64,000 bases of DNA from an uncultured Rhodospirillaceae bacterium. Its GTDB lineage: Bacteria > Pseudomonadota > Alphaproteobacteria > Rhodospirillales > Rhodospirillaceae. A model generated the notes under the pieces. The model searched no databases, was not told where the DNA came from, and saw only the letters and a list, made by a program, of their open reading frames with translations. The position numbers and the translations under genes are program-made. The stretch covers positions 62,001 through 126,000 of the forward strand of contig CALSLN010000008.1 of assembly GCA_943787205.1 (NCBI GenBank). The letters are read 5' to 3'. The stretch's first letter is position 1; each line of letters opens with the position of its first letter. This document shows positions 8,527 to 18,452 of this stretch, one piece after another.

Positions 8527-9827
8527 TCAGCCGTCTCGTCAATGTCTAGTCCCGAGGCTTTATTCTCCATAGCCAAGGCAGCAAGCCCGGCAATAAAGAG
8601 GGGCGGTACCGTCGCCAGCGCAAACGCCCACTCCCAGCCCAACGGCTCAACGGCAAAGGCGACACCCAACGGAAACAGGACATGCCCAAGGTTCATGGCA
8701 AATGTTCCCGCAATAGCAGACCCCGTCGCCCGCATGTGGGTTGGGAACTGTTCCGTTAAGAATGTCCCCATCACCGCATTAGCCCCGTAAAAAAACGCGG
8801 CCATCAAACTGAACCACAACACATCTCCTGCGAACGTCGTAGGAATCCATATCAAGCCGCACATAGCTAAGGCACCAAGCCACAACCAGATAACGATGGT
8901 GTTGCGCCGCGTGGTGACAAACTCTCCAACCAAAGACGAACCGAGATACCCCAGAATGCCAAAGCCGTAGGAGATTCCAACGACGAGCGTAGCCGTTTCT
9001 GCATCGTAGCCGCGCACTTCAGCAAAAAAGGACGGGAAGTAAAAAGCCGTGCCGGCATAGGCGCCACCCACCATAAAATAGATGGTCGAACACAAGAGGG
9101 TTCGGCGCCGAATCTCCGGAGCAAACACGGCCCTAATACGTGCAGTCCAGGGCTGAGCATTTTGCTCGGCCTCAACCTTCGCATTTTTAGCATCTTCAAA
9201 GCGGCGACTCTCAGGCAGAAAGCGTGACAAGATAATCGCTATCGGAACCACGATCAGCGCCGGCAGAAAAATCGCACGCCAGCCATAATTCGACATAATC
9301 GGCGCCGCAATCATCGCCGCTAAAAACCAGCCGATGGGATATCCGCACTGCAAGAAGCCGGTCATTAGCCCACGATATCGAGCAGGGGCCGCCTCAGACG
9401 TGTACGTCACAACGATAGGGGCCAAACCAATCGAAACCGCGAACCCAAGAACACGCAGAATCTCCAAGGTCAAAAAGTTTGGGACCCAATAGTGCAAGCC
9501 GACAAGAAGGGCCGACGTTCCCAATGTGCCGACAAAGACGTTCTTGCGCCCGTACTTGTCTGCAAGGATCCCCATAAACACGGCAAACACAGCAGCAAGA
9601 AGAAAGGACAGCGACAAGATGCGCCCGATCGCCGTGAGGTCCTTATCAAATTCGGCGCGAATACCTGGAATGGCATAACCAAACAAGGACTGGTCAACAT
9701 TGGTCAACGTCCAGCCAAGCAGGCAGACGGTAAAAATCATCAGCGGGTAGCCGCGGACCTGATTGAAAAAATCGCCGACACCGCCAGAAGGCGCGCCAGT
9801 TGCGGCACGATCGCTTTGTATATTCAT
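8523..9827 (-). CDS. MFS transporter, metabolite:H+ symporter type
   Basis: 434 residues, about 12 transmembrane segments. Motif A between TM2 and TM3 is GILADKYGRKNVF, and PESRRFEDA follows TM6, as in metabolite or aromatic acid:H+ symporters. ATG start. It is the first gene of a tightly packed minus-strand run to fetB. The 122 bases between it and the divergent ABC importer at 9950 must contain both promoters. Substrate unknown, probably the compound processed by the VOC and MDR enzymes. Confidence 0.85.
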   Translation of the reverse strand: MNIQSDRAATGAPSGGVGDFFNQVRGYPLMIFTVCLLGWTLTNVDQSLFGYAIPGIRAEFDKDLTAIGRILSLSFLLAAVFAVFMGILADKYGRKNVFVGTLGTSALLVGLHYWVPNFLTLEILRVLGFAVSIGLAPIVVTYTSEAAPARYRGLMTGFLQCGYPIGWFLAAMIAAPIMSNYGWRAIFLPALIVVPIAIILSRFLPESRRFEDAKNAKVEAEQNAQPWTARIRAVFAPEIRRRTLLCSTIYFMVGGAYAGTAFYFPSFFAEVRGYDAETATLVVGISYGFGILGYLGSSLVGEFVTTRRNTIVIWLWLGALAMCGLIWIPTTFAGDVLWFSLMAAFFYGANAVMGTFLTEQFPTHMRATGSAIAGTFAMNLGHVLFPLGVAFAVEPLGWEWAFALATVPPLFIAGLAALAMENKASGLDIDETAE

Positions 9828-9949
9828 GAAGACCCCTTTGTACGACTTGGGCGAGTGTGGCCATGGCGGTAGACAAGCGCAAGGCCAGCCCGTTGCGCCT
9901 ACACCCTAAGGGCAGATACCATCCAGCAGGTGAGTAAAAGGGGACACCA

Positions 9950-11083
9950 TTGATTTCCGTACGCGGCCTAACCGCCAAATACCGTCTCGGGCGCGACACC
10001 GTTACAGCGCTGGACGGAATCGACCTTCATATCGAGCCAGGACAGGTGTTTGTCCTGCTTGGCCCCTCGGGATGTGGCAAGACCACCCTGCTCCGCTGCC
10101 TTGCGGGCCTAGAACGGCCAACGTCGGGCCAGATCGAAATTGAAGGCGCACCGCTTTCAGATGCAGAGACCGGGCTATTTATCCCACCAGAAGACCGGCC
10201 CTTGGCGATGGTGTTTCAATCTTACGCCATGTGGCCCCACATGACCGTGTTCGACAACGTGGCCTTCCCGCTCAAAGCCGGGCGTCGTCGCGTACCACCC
10301 CATGAAGTCTCAGATCGCGTCACAGAGGTTCTCACGCTGCTGGGAATCGACCACCTTGCTGATCGATCCGTCACAACGTTGAGTGGCGGTCAACAGCAAC
10401 GCGTCGGCCTCGCCCGCGCCCTTGCGCTTCGGCCTCGGGTACTGCTCATGGATGAACCGTTGAGCAATCTCGATTTTCGCCTTCAGGTCGAACTGCGCGG
10501 CCAGCTTAGAACACTCATGCACGATCTGGATCTAACCACCGTGCATGTCACCCATAACCAAGCCGAAGCCCTCGAGATGGGGGATCGCATTGCGGTTATG
10601 GACGCGGGCCACGTTGTTCAAATTGGTGATCCAGAATCCATTTACCATCGCCCTGTCGACGAGCACGTCGCCCGTTTCGTTGGTGACATGAACCTGATCC
10701 CCGGATCTGTCGCGCGCTGGTCAGACGGAACGGCGCAAGTCCTCACCGCGTCCGGAACTTTTCTGGCAATGACGGCAGACGACACAGCTCTTTCAGAAGG
10801 ATCACGTTGCTTCCTCGGCATTCGCCCCGCAGACCTAGTTGTTCCAGCACCGGAGTCTGCATCCCCAGAAACATGCATGACGGTCGAGATTGTTAATCGT
10901 CGATTCCAAGGCGACCGCATGGTGTTTGGGCTCAAAGCTGGAGACACCACTCTGGAAGTGTCCACTCATCACTCTGTGCGCTTAGGTATCGGATCAACCA
11001 TCCAAATTCAAATTCCACCGGACAGCGCCATCGCCGTCATCCCAACACCGGAGAATAGGGCGCACGGTGTTACGACGGTTTAA
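9950..11083 (+). CDS. Fe(III)-type ABC importer ATPase (FbpC-like)
   Basis: 377 residues. Walker A GPSGCGKTT (about residue 38), a Q-loop in MVFQSYAMWPHMTV, signature LSGGQQQRVGLARAL, Walker B VLLMDEPLSNLD and H-loop VTHNQAE are all intact. A TOBE-type regulatory domain occupies residues about 245-370. The start appears to be TTG, giving a normal ABC N-terminus (ISVRGLTAKYRLG), with AAAGGGG upstream. It is the first gene of a three-gene importer with the fused permease and a binding protein. Iron(III) or another anion/polyamine-like substrate is possible. Confidence 0.88.
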   Translation: MISVRGLTAKYRLGRDTVTALDGIDLHIEPGQVFVLLGPSGCGKTTLLRCLAGLERPTSGQIEIEGAPLSDAETGLFIPPEDRPLAMVFQSYAMWPHMTVFDNVAFPLKAGRRRVPPHEVSDRVTEVLTLLGIDHLADRSVTTLSGGQQQRVGLARALALRPRVLLMDEPLSNLDFRLQVELRGQLRTLMHDLDLTTVHVTHNQAEALEMGDRIAVMDAGHVVQIGDPESIYHRPVDEHVARFVGDMNLIPGSVARWSDGTAQVLTASGTFLAMTADDTALSEGSRCFLGIRPADLVVPAPESASPETCMTVEIVNRRFQGDRMVFGLKAGDTTLEVSTHHSVRLGIGSTIQIQIPPDSAIAVIPTPENRAHGVTTV

Positions 11084-12761
11084 CCCCTTATCCCTGATCT
11101 ACGGCGGGGCGATCATCGGACTCATCTTCGTGGTAGTGTCCCTCGCCGGTAACGTGGTCGGCAGTTTTACCAGCGAAGCACGGTTTGATCGCTTTACCAT
11201 CGACGCTTATGTCCGCCTGCTATCAGACCCGGGTCTCCCAGCAACGATGGCGAGAACCTTAGCTCTCGGCTTCGGATCGATCACCGTCACACTCTTCTTT
11301 GCCCTGCCCTTCGCCTGGTTGCTCGCGCGCACAGACTTTAAATGGAAGACGGGCCTCTTCACGCTACTCGCGGCAAAACTAGCGATCCCCGGATTCATTA
11401 CCGCCATGGCTTATGTCTGGCTATTCAATCCCTCGGCCGGATTGGTCAACGAAGTTCTCGGCCAGACCAACTACACGGGCGAAGCCGCCTTCGATGTTTA
11501 TCAAATCAAATGGCTGTGCTTGCTCCAAGGTCTCGTGCTCGTTCCCGGTGCTGCGTTCATGCTCATCCCAGCTCTGCGGAACCTCGATGGCAGTCTGGAA
11601 GAAGCCGCTCGTGTTGCCGGTGTCCCCGCCTGGAAGACGTTCCAGCATATCGTGCTGCCCCTTCTGGCGCCGGGCGTTCTGGCTGTCGCCGTGTTCTACT
11701 TTGTCGTCGCCGTGGAGATGTTTGATTTCGTCGCCATCATCGCACCGCCCGGCGATGTCCTCGTCCTCACAATCTATGAAGCGTTGAATACGGTCGACGG
11801 ATTGCCCGACTACGGCCTTGCGGGAGCAGCCGGCGTTCTGCTCTTTGCGCTCAGCGCCGGGGCTATATTGTTTTACGTACGGTTTCTGCGCCAAGCCCGA
11901 AAGTATGCGGTGCTCGGTGGCAAGCGACGCGACCCGGGACTGGTGAGATTGGGTAAATGGCAGCGCCCCGCCTCGGCGTTGGTGTTTGTGTGGATGACCC
12001 TCAGCGTCGGCCTCCCGGTCATCACGTTGATCTGGGTCGCCCTGGTCCCATTTATTCAGCCGCCATCAGTCGCCGCTCTGGACAACGTCTCTCTCTTTGG
12101 ATTCCTAGACGGGCTGGCTTACTTAAGCGAACCACTAAAAAACACAGCCATCGTCATGGCCGGAACCATCATCATGGCCATGACCTTTGCCATTTGCCTA
12201 ACCTGGGTCGTGACACGCAGCCGCTCAACTATGGCGCCGTGGGCCGATGCTTTGGTGTTCCTCGCTCCCGCTGTTCCGGCGATTGTCACAGCAACGGCCT
12301 TTCAAGTGATGGGCATCGCTGTTTATCAATGGCTTCCGTTATACGGCACGCTTTTTCTCATCATGGCAGCCATGGGTACGCGCATGCTGGCCTACTGCAC
12401 CCGAACCATGAATGCCGCCGCCTTGCAAATTCATCCGGAGCTTGAAGAGGCAGCCTGGGTCGCAGGACTCAGTAAGTGGCAGACATTCAAGGGCGTCTTC
12501 CTGCCCTTGATGGCACCCGCCATATTCTATGCCGCTCTTATGGTTGGTATGCTCGCGGCCCGAGACTTAACCTTGCCTTTAATTATGAACAGTGCAGGCA
12601 CACCGCTGGTCTCCGTTCTGATCTTCGATCTACAAACCAATGGTGAGACGGCAAGCGCCGCCGCGGTCGCCCTCTATATGATCGTCGTTCTTGTGCTCCT
12701 CGCGCTTACCGCCCGCAAAATCACCGGCATGGCCGAGCCTGGCTTAGAACCGACCCGCTAG
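11067..12761 (+). CDS. Fused two-domain ABC permease (FbpB-like)
   Basis: 564-residue membrane protein with two permease halves in one chain, about 12 membrane segments. Each half has its own EAA loop: EEAARVAGVPAWKTFQ near residue 175 and EEAAWVAGLSKWQTFK near residue 465. This is the architecture of Fe(III) permeases (FbpB/SfuB). The GTG start lies inside the ATPase gene, overlapping it by 17 bases, so translation is probably coupled. Confidence 0.88.
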   Translation: MLRRFNPLSLIYGGAIIGLIFVVVSLAGNVVGSFTSEARFDRFTIDAYVRLLSDPGLPATMARTLALGFGSITVTLFFALPFAWLLARTDFKWKTGLFTLLAAKLAIPGFITAMAYVWLFNPSAGLVNEVLGQTNYTGEAAFDVYQIKWLCLLQGLVLVPGAAFMLIPALRNLDGSLEEAARVAGVPAWKTFQHIVLPLLAPGVLAVAVFYFVVAVEMFDFVAIIAPPGDVLVLTIYEALNTVDGLPDYGLAGAAGVLLFALSAGAILFYVRFLRQARKYAVLGGKRRDPGLVRLGKWQRPASALVFVWMTLSVGLPVITLIWVALVPFIQPPSVAALDNVSLFGFLDGLAYLSEPLKNTAIVMAGTIIMAMTFAICLTWVVTRSRSTMAPWADALVFLAPAVPAIVTATAFQVMGIAVYQWLPLYGTLFLIMAAMGTRMLAYCTRTMNAAALQIHPELEEAAWVAGLSKWQTFKGVFLPLMAPAIFYAALMVGMLAARDLTLPLIMNSAGTPLVSVLIFDLQTNGETASAAAVALYMIVVLVLLALTARKITGMAEPGLEPTR

Positions 12762-12793
12762 CCGAACAGCGTTTCATTTCATACAGTCAGGCT

Positions 12794-13810
12794 ATGAAAA
12801 AACTTCTCGCACTCGCCTTTATTCTGATTGCCACACCGGTCTTGGCACAAAGCGATGACCTCCCGGATACCGTACGCGCCCTCATCCCGCTGGCTGAGGA
12901 GGAAGGCGAACTGCATATCTATGGCGCCACACTTAATCCCCGACAGGTTCGCGCCTTCGCCAAATCCTTCAACGCCCATTACGGCACCGACATCGACCTC
13001 AGCATGTCGGGCGGACTTCATTCTGCTAAAGCCTCCGAAGTGGCCATGGCCCATCGTGCAGGCGTCCCGACGGGCATCGATGTTTTTTGGACGGGCCTCA
13101 TCAGCGCTATGGTCGACACCGGCGCACTGATGGATGTGGATTGGGCTGGGGACTATGGCGCAGACCCATCCCTCACCATGGGACAATGGGGCCTGCGAAC
13201 TCACGACGGCCATCAAAGCATGGTGACCGTGAATACAGGACGTGTCAGCGCGGCAGATGCGCCTAAGACCTATTACGACTTACTTGATCCGAAATGGAAC
13301 GGGCGCATTGTGTTGCCACGCTCACCGTTCCCTTGGATTGCCATGACCTATGCTCTTGGTGAACAAGAAACCGCCGACCTGCTTACGGGTATCCTAACGC
13401 AACAGAATCCCAAAATGTTGGCGCGCTACGCCGACATTCGCGCCCGCGTGCTCAGTGGTGAATTTCCCATCGCCGTCGGCACGGATATCTTTTCACTCAA
13501 GAAACGCGGCGCACCCGTCGACCATCCGGATATTGATCTTTTGGTCTTATCTTCATCGGGTGCGTTCGTGCTCGCTGATGCAGAGCATCCGGCAGCAGCA
13601 AAGTTATGGGGATTGTGGGCCGTCTCACCGGAAGGCCAAGCCACTCTGGAAGAAGCACGGGGTTACTCTCTCGCTGCAACACCTGGAACCGCGCTCAATA
13701 AATACGCTGAAGGCAGAAGGGTCGTGCACGTCCCGTTCGATTGGCGATTGGAAAATCACGATCGCCTAGCTGAAAGATTTCTGGGAATTCTTGAGAAGGC
13801 CGGCGGTTAA
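12794..13810 (+). CDS. Periplasmic substrate-binding protein of the Fe(III)-type importer
   Basis: 338 residues with a clear Sec signal peptide (MKKLLALAFILIATPVLAQ). The mature protein has the class of FbpA-like fold: an early GELHIYGAT strand, TGIDVFWTG and TYYDLLDPKWNGRIVLP in the centre. The typical paired tyrosines of iron-binding FbpA could not be assigned, so the ligand remains unproven. It lies 32 bases after the permease. The stop codon overlaps that of the convergent pentapeptide gene. Confidence 0.83.
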   Translation: MKKLLALAFILIATPVLAQSDDLPDTVRALIPLAEEEGELHIYGATLNPRQVRAFAKSFNAHYGTDIDLSMSGGLHSAKASEVAMAHRAGVPTGIDVFWTGLISAMVDTGALMDVDWAGDYGADPSLTMGQWGLRTHDGHQSMVTVNTGRVSAADAPKTYYDLLDPKWNGRIVLPRSPFPWIAMTYALGEQETADLLTGILTQQNPKMLARYADIRARVLSGEFPIAVGTDIFSLKKRGAPVDHPDIDLLVLSSSGAFVLADAEHPAAAKLWGLWAVSPEGQATLEEARGYSLAATPGTALNKYAEGRRVVHVPFDWRLENHDRLAERFLGILEKAGG

Positions 13811-14658
13811 CGGGATTTGTTAGACTCGCGCGACAAACGGCGTTTCCAAACATCATTACCTGCGCAATCCGCAAACGTGAATTCTGAAGGCCTAAAAGCT
13901 GACGGCAACTTAGCCGGCGGCACGCCCTCTAAAACACAAGCCAACTTAAACTGGGACACCGTGGCGCCACGAGCAGAGGAAAAATCTGCGCCAGAAATAT
14001 TGGCCATGCGCAGCGATGTTCCGTTTAGCATTGCGCCGGTCAGCGTCGCATCCGACAGGTTGGCATAACTGAAATCAGACGCCGTTAAATCGGTTGCATC
14101 CAACGAGGATGTCGAAAAATCAGCACCGTTGGCAGAAACACTGACCAGACTAGACCCAATCAGATTGGCGCCACCGGCCTTCAACTCGTCAAGAATAGCA
14201 TCGTCAAACTGCGCACCTGACAACACAGCACCCTCAAGACGGCTTTCAAGCATCACCGCCTACCGCATATCCGCGCCCGTCAGATCAGAGTTTGAAAGAT
14301 CCGCATAGGATAACGACACACCTCTTATCTTGGCATTGGCAAGATACGCGCTGCGCGCCTGTGTACGGTCAAGCACTTCGCCAGCTGCAACCAGATACTC
14401 CATCGCTTCTGCTTTACCAATATTGCCTGGCGCAGACGATGAAAGTGTTTGCCACGCGCGGAACTCGGTCGCCGCTTGCCGATCGTCAAGATCGAGAAAA
14501 AACCCAAGCGCAATGAGGATAATTCCCGCTCGACTAAAGGCTCTCAGGTACATGAAGAGAGCGGACTCTTCCAAACGAACGGCCCCGCTCTTAAAGCTAC
14601 GCGAGGCGCGGGCAAGCACGCCCACTTTAGGGTTCGAGTTTGGGGTTTCGTCGCTCAT
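13807..14658 (-). pseudogene. Membrane-anchored pentapeptide-repeat protein split by an in-frame TAG
   Basis: Two adjacent open frames (14260-14658 and 13807-14256) are in the same phase, separated only by TAG at 14260-14262. The A(D/N)LXX-type repeats keep exact five-residue phase across the stop (TGADM R-stop-AVM LESRL EGAVL SGAQF), so one substitution interrupts a single ancestral gene of about 283 residues. The N-terminal part has one membrane segment (AGIILIALGFFL, residues about 45-58). The C-terminus leaves the repeat and contains two cysteines. Function unknown; repeat helices of this kind are usually binding scaffolds. Could be a real nonsense mutation, stop read-through or a base-call error. 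Confidence 0.72.
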
Positions 14659-14691
14659 GGGAGCAGTCTAAGCGATAGGCCGGGGCAGAAG

Positions 14692-16080
14692 CTAACTCAT
14701 TCCAGCAACATCAGCCTTAATGGATGCGAGTTGAGAGCCTGCGTCGTCACCCATGGACTTCAATGTCATCGACAATTGTCTCCACGCCCGCACATTCTTG
14801 GGTCTTAACGCGGTGCGCTCCGACAAAAGACTCCGGGCCAGGGTCCACTGTTCCGACCGGATCGCTGCATCGATCAAGATTTGGGCAAACAAATCCCGCT
14901 GCGCATTCGATCCGCCGATCAGCTCCACATGATCCCGCACAGGCTCCAGCGCATCGACACATCCGGCAAAGTCCTTGGCACGATACGCTACCAGCGCGTC
15001 ACACAAATCATAGCCAACCACCTGAGCCACGTGCGCATAAGTATCATCTTCTGAATCACGGTACGTATCGATAGACGATACGTAATCTCGTGCGGCGTCA
15101 CCGTCTGTTGCGCCAAGTGCCAACGCAAAATGCGCATCAACGAAGCCCAATAATTTATCATCGACACGGCCCTTGGCTTTTTCACCGAGCACATCCCACC
15201 GGTCGCCGACATCAACACCCTCTAAATCAAGGCGCGCCAAAATAGAAATGTCATTGGTGAGGTCGAGGTACTCATTTGAGTCAGGGTCGAAAATTCCATC
15301 GTCATAAAACGCCAGCAATTCATCATGCCGCCCCGCTTCGAACAGCATCAAACCTTTGTGCCAGGCCAAGTGATAGCGGAAGTTATTCCAGTTGCCATAA
15401 CCACCTTTGGCATCAAGCCAAGCGATACCATCGGTTTGTCGGTCTTCCATTTCACAGACATGCGCGACGGTGTGAACCGCCCAGGCATCAGACTCATTGA
15501 GGCTGTTCGCAGCACGCCCGAGAGATTCAGCCCGGGCGTAATCCCCGGTTTCTTCTAATCCGAAGGCCCGCATAGACAGCATGTAGCCATAGGTTGGGAG
15601 GTCCTCGCGCCCTTCCCAGGCATGCCAAACCCGACCGACCGAATTGCGCAAGTTTACAGAATCACCCACATAAAAGTGTGAGTAATGCAGCATCTTCACC
15701 GCCAACACATCCATCGGATAGTCGCGGATACAGGCTTCCCAAGCCTCAGACGCTGCGAAGAGATCAAGGGTGCACCACGCCTCGAGCGCCTTCACATGCA
15801 ATTGCTCTCTTGGCGTTGCTGTGGCTGCGCCGCGCTGCGCCGCCTCAAGCGCTTGTTGTGCTTTTGGAACAAGACCCCGCGCGCCCATCATGTGCATGAA
15901 GTACCCGCGCAAAACATTCGCGAGCACCATTTCACTATCGAGCGAATAGGTGGTCTTCAGCAAATCACCAATGTCGTTGCCAAAGCGCAGATACGCAACA
16001 AGGGTGCGATCAAATGCATCAACGGCCTCTTGGCTGGCGGCCGTAACCGCCAAGCCAACGTGATCTGTCAGGGCCGACAC
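14692..16080 (-). CDS. TPR-repeat protein, TTC38-like
   Basis: About 462 residues, soluble, built of helical repeats. The segment AWAVHTVAHVCEMEDRQTDGI followed by WNNFRYHLAWHKGLMLFE matches the TTC38-like family found in many proteobacteria and animals; function is unknown. I prefer GTG at 16080, which leaves a short gap after the upstream stop (16086) and has AGGA upstream; a TTG at 16113 would overlap the neighbour by 28 bases and lacks a ribosome site. Same direction as the beta-propeller lipoprotein gene, probably co-transcribed. Confidence 0.75.
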   Translation of the reverse strand: MSALTDHVGLAVTAASQEAVDAFDRTLVAYLRFGNDIGDLLKTTYSLDSEMVLANVLRGYFMHMMGARGLVPKAQQALEAAQRGAATATPREQLHVKALEAWCTLDLFAASEAWEACIRDYPMDVLAVKMLHYSHFYVGDSVNLRNSVGRVWHAWEGREDLPTYGYMLSMRAFGLEETGDYARAESLGRAANSLNESDAWAVHTVAHVCEMEDRQTDGIAWLDAKGGYGNWNNFRYHLAWHKGLMLFEAGRHDELLAFYDDGIFDPDSNEYLDLTNDISILARLDLEGVDVGDRWDVLGEKAKGRVDDKLLGFVDAHFALALGATDGDAARDYVSSIDTYRDSEDDTYAHVAQVVGYDLCDALVAYRAKDFAGCVDALEPVRDHVELIGGSNAQRDLFAQILIDAAIRSEQWTLARSLLSERTALRPKNVRAWRQLSMTLKSMGDDAGSQLASIKADVAGMS

Positions 16081-16085
16081 GTGCT

Positions 16086-17198
16086 CTAGTCGTCCTGCAT
16101 CGCTTGACCCCAATTGGGGTTCAAAGGCTGATAATTTTCAGGTCCGATACCAAGGGCCGAAATATCCATAATGTGTGTCCGCATGCCGCGCATAAACCCG
16201 GCTGTCGAGCGGGCCCAAGCCAGCTTGGTGCCATCGGGAGACAATGACGGTAGACCATCAAAGCCTTCGTAGGTGGTGACGCGGAGTGGCTCGCCACCAG
16301 CGAGATCACCGATGTAAACATCCCAGTTGTTGGGCGGCAAAATACGAACGAAGACATAGTGACGTCCATCAGCAGCAGGATACGGCGCCCAGTTCATGTC
16401 TTGATCGAAGGTATACCGACGCCAGTTGGAGCCATCGTGCTTGATGGTAAACACGGTCATCGGCGTTGGGCTGAGCTCGCCGTACTCAGACTTACGCCAG
16501 GCCCGGAACATGATCGTTTCATTGTCCGGCAGATAGAATGGCGCGCCTTCCTGCCAATCTTCCGTAAACGTCACCTGTTGTTCGTCAGAGCCGTCAGGCC
16601 GCATCTTCCAAAGATCCATCTCGCCTTCAACCATGCGGCCAAAGACGACCCACTCACCATTGGGAGAAACGGACACTTCGGCTTCGTAGTATTCGTTGTC
16701 GGTCAACCGAACACGATCATTGCCATCCAGGTCCGAGATATAAAGCTCCGCACCCGCCGGATATTCATCTTGGTCCGACCAGTTGCCGGGCGGTAAATCC
16801 ATCCGGTCACGCGTGGAGGTAAACACCACCCGCTCCTGATCCGGGAAGAAATACGAGCACGCATCCTGTCCCTTATCATTGGCGCGGCGAAGATCGGTGC
16901 CATCAATAGAATAGGTGTAGGTCAGATTACCCGTCGTCCCGAACGGTGACTTCACCGCGTTCGGATCATTGGTCTGCGCAATCATGTGATAGCTGTCGGG
17001 CGCAAAATACGCTTCCGCTGAAACCGGAATATTGGGGATGTCGTAATAGGGAAACATCTCATCGGTCATCAGCTCAGCGCCAGCAGGCGCTTTGAACGCC
17101 ATGCTTTTATCTGCCGCTCCAGAATTCATTCCGTCCGATGCGCAACCCGCCAACAACGCTGTCGCCGCAATCAGTGATCCAATTGACTTCGTTCTCAT
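16086..17198 (-). CDS. Lipoprotein with TolB-like (PD40) beta-propeller
   Basis: 370 residues. The signal peptide ends in the lipobox LLAGC (Cys about 19), so it should be lipid-anchored. Several PD40-type blades are visible: PDQERVVFTSTRD, SPNGEWVVFGRM, PDNETIMFRAWR and SPDGTKLAWARS. TolB-like propellers in the periplasm mostly bind protein partners; the partner here is not known. The TTC38-like gene follows 5 bases after its stop. Divergent from the FGE-fold gene at 17343. Confidence 0.82.
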   Translation of the reverse strand: MRTKSIGSLIAATALLAGCASDGMNSGAADKSMAFKAPAGAELMTDEMFPYYDIPNIPVSAEAYFAPDSYHMIAQTNDPNAVKSPFGTTGNLTYTYSIDGTDLRRANDKGQDACSYFFPDQERVVFTSTRDRMDLPPGNWSDQDEYPAGAELYISDLDGNDRVRLTDNEYYEAEVSVSPNGEWVVFGRMVEGEMDLWKMRPDGSDEQQVTFTEDWQEGAPFYLPDNETIMFRAWRKSEYGELSPTPMTVFTIKHDGSNWRRYTFDQDMNWAPYPAADGRHYVFVRILPPNNWDVYIGDLAGGEPLRVTTYEGFDGLPSLSPDGTKLAWARSTAGFMRGMRTHIMDISALGIGPENYQPLNPNWGQAMQDD

Positions 17199-17342
17199 AG
17201 GAAAATGTCCCCTTCATTTTCTCAAAAAATATTACCGTCTCCGCCATGACACCCGAGTGGACTTCTTCTGGCAAGACCTTTGGGCGTAACATCGTGTAAC
17301 GTGGCCACAGACTACAGCCAATTGATTGGGGATACCCACGAT

Positions 17343-18275
17343 ATGACGCGACTCCAAATTCTGCTCGGCACCCTTGGGCTCAGTGCCAGCCTCGCCTGCG
17401 TTAACACAGCAACAGCAGACTCGTTCCAAGACTGCACCGATTGTCCTGAGATGATTCAGGTGCCATCTGGCACCGCGATTTTAGGATCAGAGCCCTGGGT
17501 CGCAAATCGCAAGGGCGGAGACGGCCCGATTCGCGACGTCACCATTGCCTACACCCTAGCCGTCGCAAAGACTGAAACAACCCGTGCCCAATACCGCACC
17601 TTTGTTGAAACCACAGGCTATCAAACGCCCAACGAAGCAGGACGGGAAGGCTGCAACACCTGGACCTTTGATCGAGTCCTCGGTTTTGTCCGCGATCACA
17701 ACTGGGATGCGCCCGGTTACAACCAGCGCGAAGACCACCCGGTTGTCTGTGTCAGCGGCGTAGATGCCGAGGCTTATGCCGCATGGTTGGCCGAAACCAC
17801 CGGCAAGCCATACCGATTGTTGTCATCGACAGAATATGAGTACGCCACGCGCGCCGGAACCCGTGGCCCATGGTACTGGGGCACCAGCAATAGCGACGCC
17901 TGCGCCAACGCCAATGTGGCCGACGACACCTTCCGCCGCCTTTATGATTACGCCCCCGTGTTCGCCTGTGATGACGGCCAAGAACGCACAGCACCTGTCG
18001 GTAGTTACAACGCTAACGCTTGGGGTCTACACGACATGCTCGGCAATGCGTGGGAATGGACCGCTGATTGCACTCATGCCGACATGAACAAAGCCCCCAC
18101 CGATGGGCGTGCGTGGCGCGGTGAAGATGACGGCGACTGCACCAAACGTGTCCCCCGTGGTGGCTCATGGGCCTCAGGCACAGACTGGGTCCGCGCAGCC
18201 GCACAAGCGGGCGATGGTGCGTTGTATCACAGCCAGTTGCTCGGCTTCCGCGTTGCCCTAACGGTTGAAGATTAA
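17343..18275 (+). CDS. Exported FGE-sulfatase (SUMF1) fold protein
   Basis: 310 residues with a signal peptide (residues 1-25, ending NTATA). The mature N-terminus has DCTDCPEMIQVPSG, the CxxCP motif common to bacterial SUMF1-type proteins, then HPVVCVSGVDAEAYAAWLA, YRLLSSTEYEYATRAGT and GLHDMLGNAWEWT. The FGE active-site cysteine pair after RGGSW is absent (RGGSWASGTDW), so formylglycine formation is unlikely. I chose ATG at 17343; the frame is open further upstream to 17280 but that adds no signal sequence. Three paralogs lie at 27783-31085. Confidence 0.83.
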   Translation: MTRLQILLGTLGLSASLACVNTATADSFQDCTDCPEMIQVPSGTAILGSEPWVANRKGGDGPIRDVTIAYTLAVAKTETTRAQYRTFVETTGYQTPNEAGREGCNTWTFDRVLGFVRDHNWDAPGYNQREDHPVVCVSGVDAEAYAAWLAETTGKPYRLLSSTEYEYATRAGTRGPWYWGTSNSDACANANVADDTFRRLYDYAPVFACDDGQERTAPVGSYNANAWGLHDMLGNAWEWTADCTHADMNKAPTDGRAWRGEDDGDCTKRVPRGGSWASGTDWVRAAAQAGDGALYHSQLLGFRVALTVED

Positions 18276-18452
18276 AGCGCTTAGCTAAAACTTAAGCAGC
18301 CATGCGGCGCTTTGACTCAGATCATGGCGGCGCGGGGTTCGCCCGTTTCAATGTCATGGCATGCGTTGGTCGTGCCCACAGACATGATTAACAAAACATA
18401 CACGTGAATAAATGGGGCGGCGGCAAACGCCGTCCTTCCTCCCAAAAACTTG

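Noticed and set aside
16081..16113. TTG start at 16113 for the TTC38-like gene
   Set aside because: It overlaps the upstream gene by 28 bases and has no ribosome site; GTG at 16080 is better placed.
17343..18275. Calling the FGE-fold proteins sulfatase-activating enzymes
   Set aside because: The catalytic cysteine pair after the RGGSW-type motif is absent in all four, and no sulfatase is in the window.
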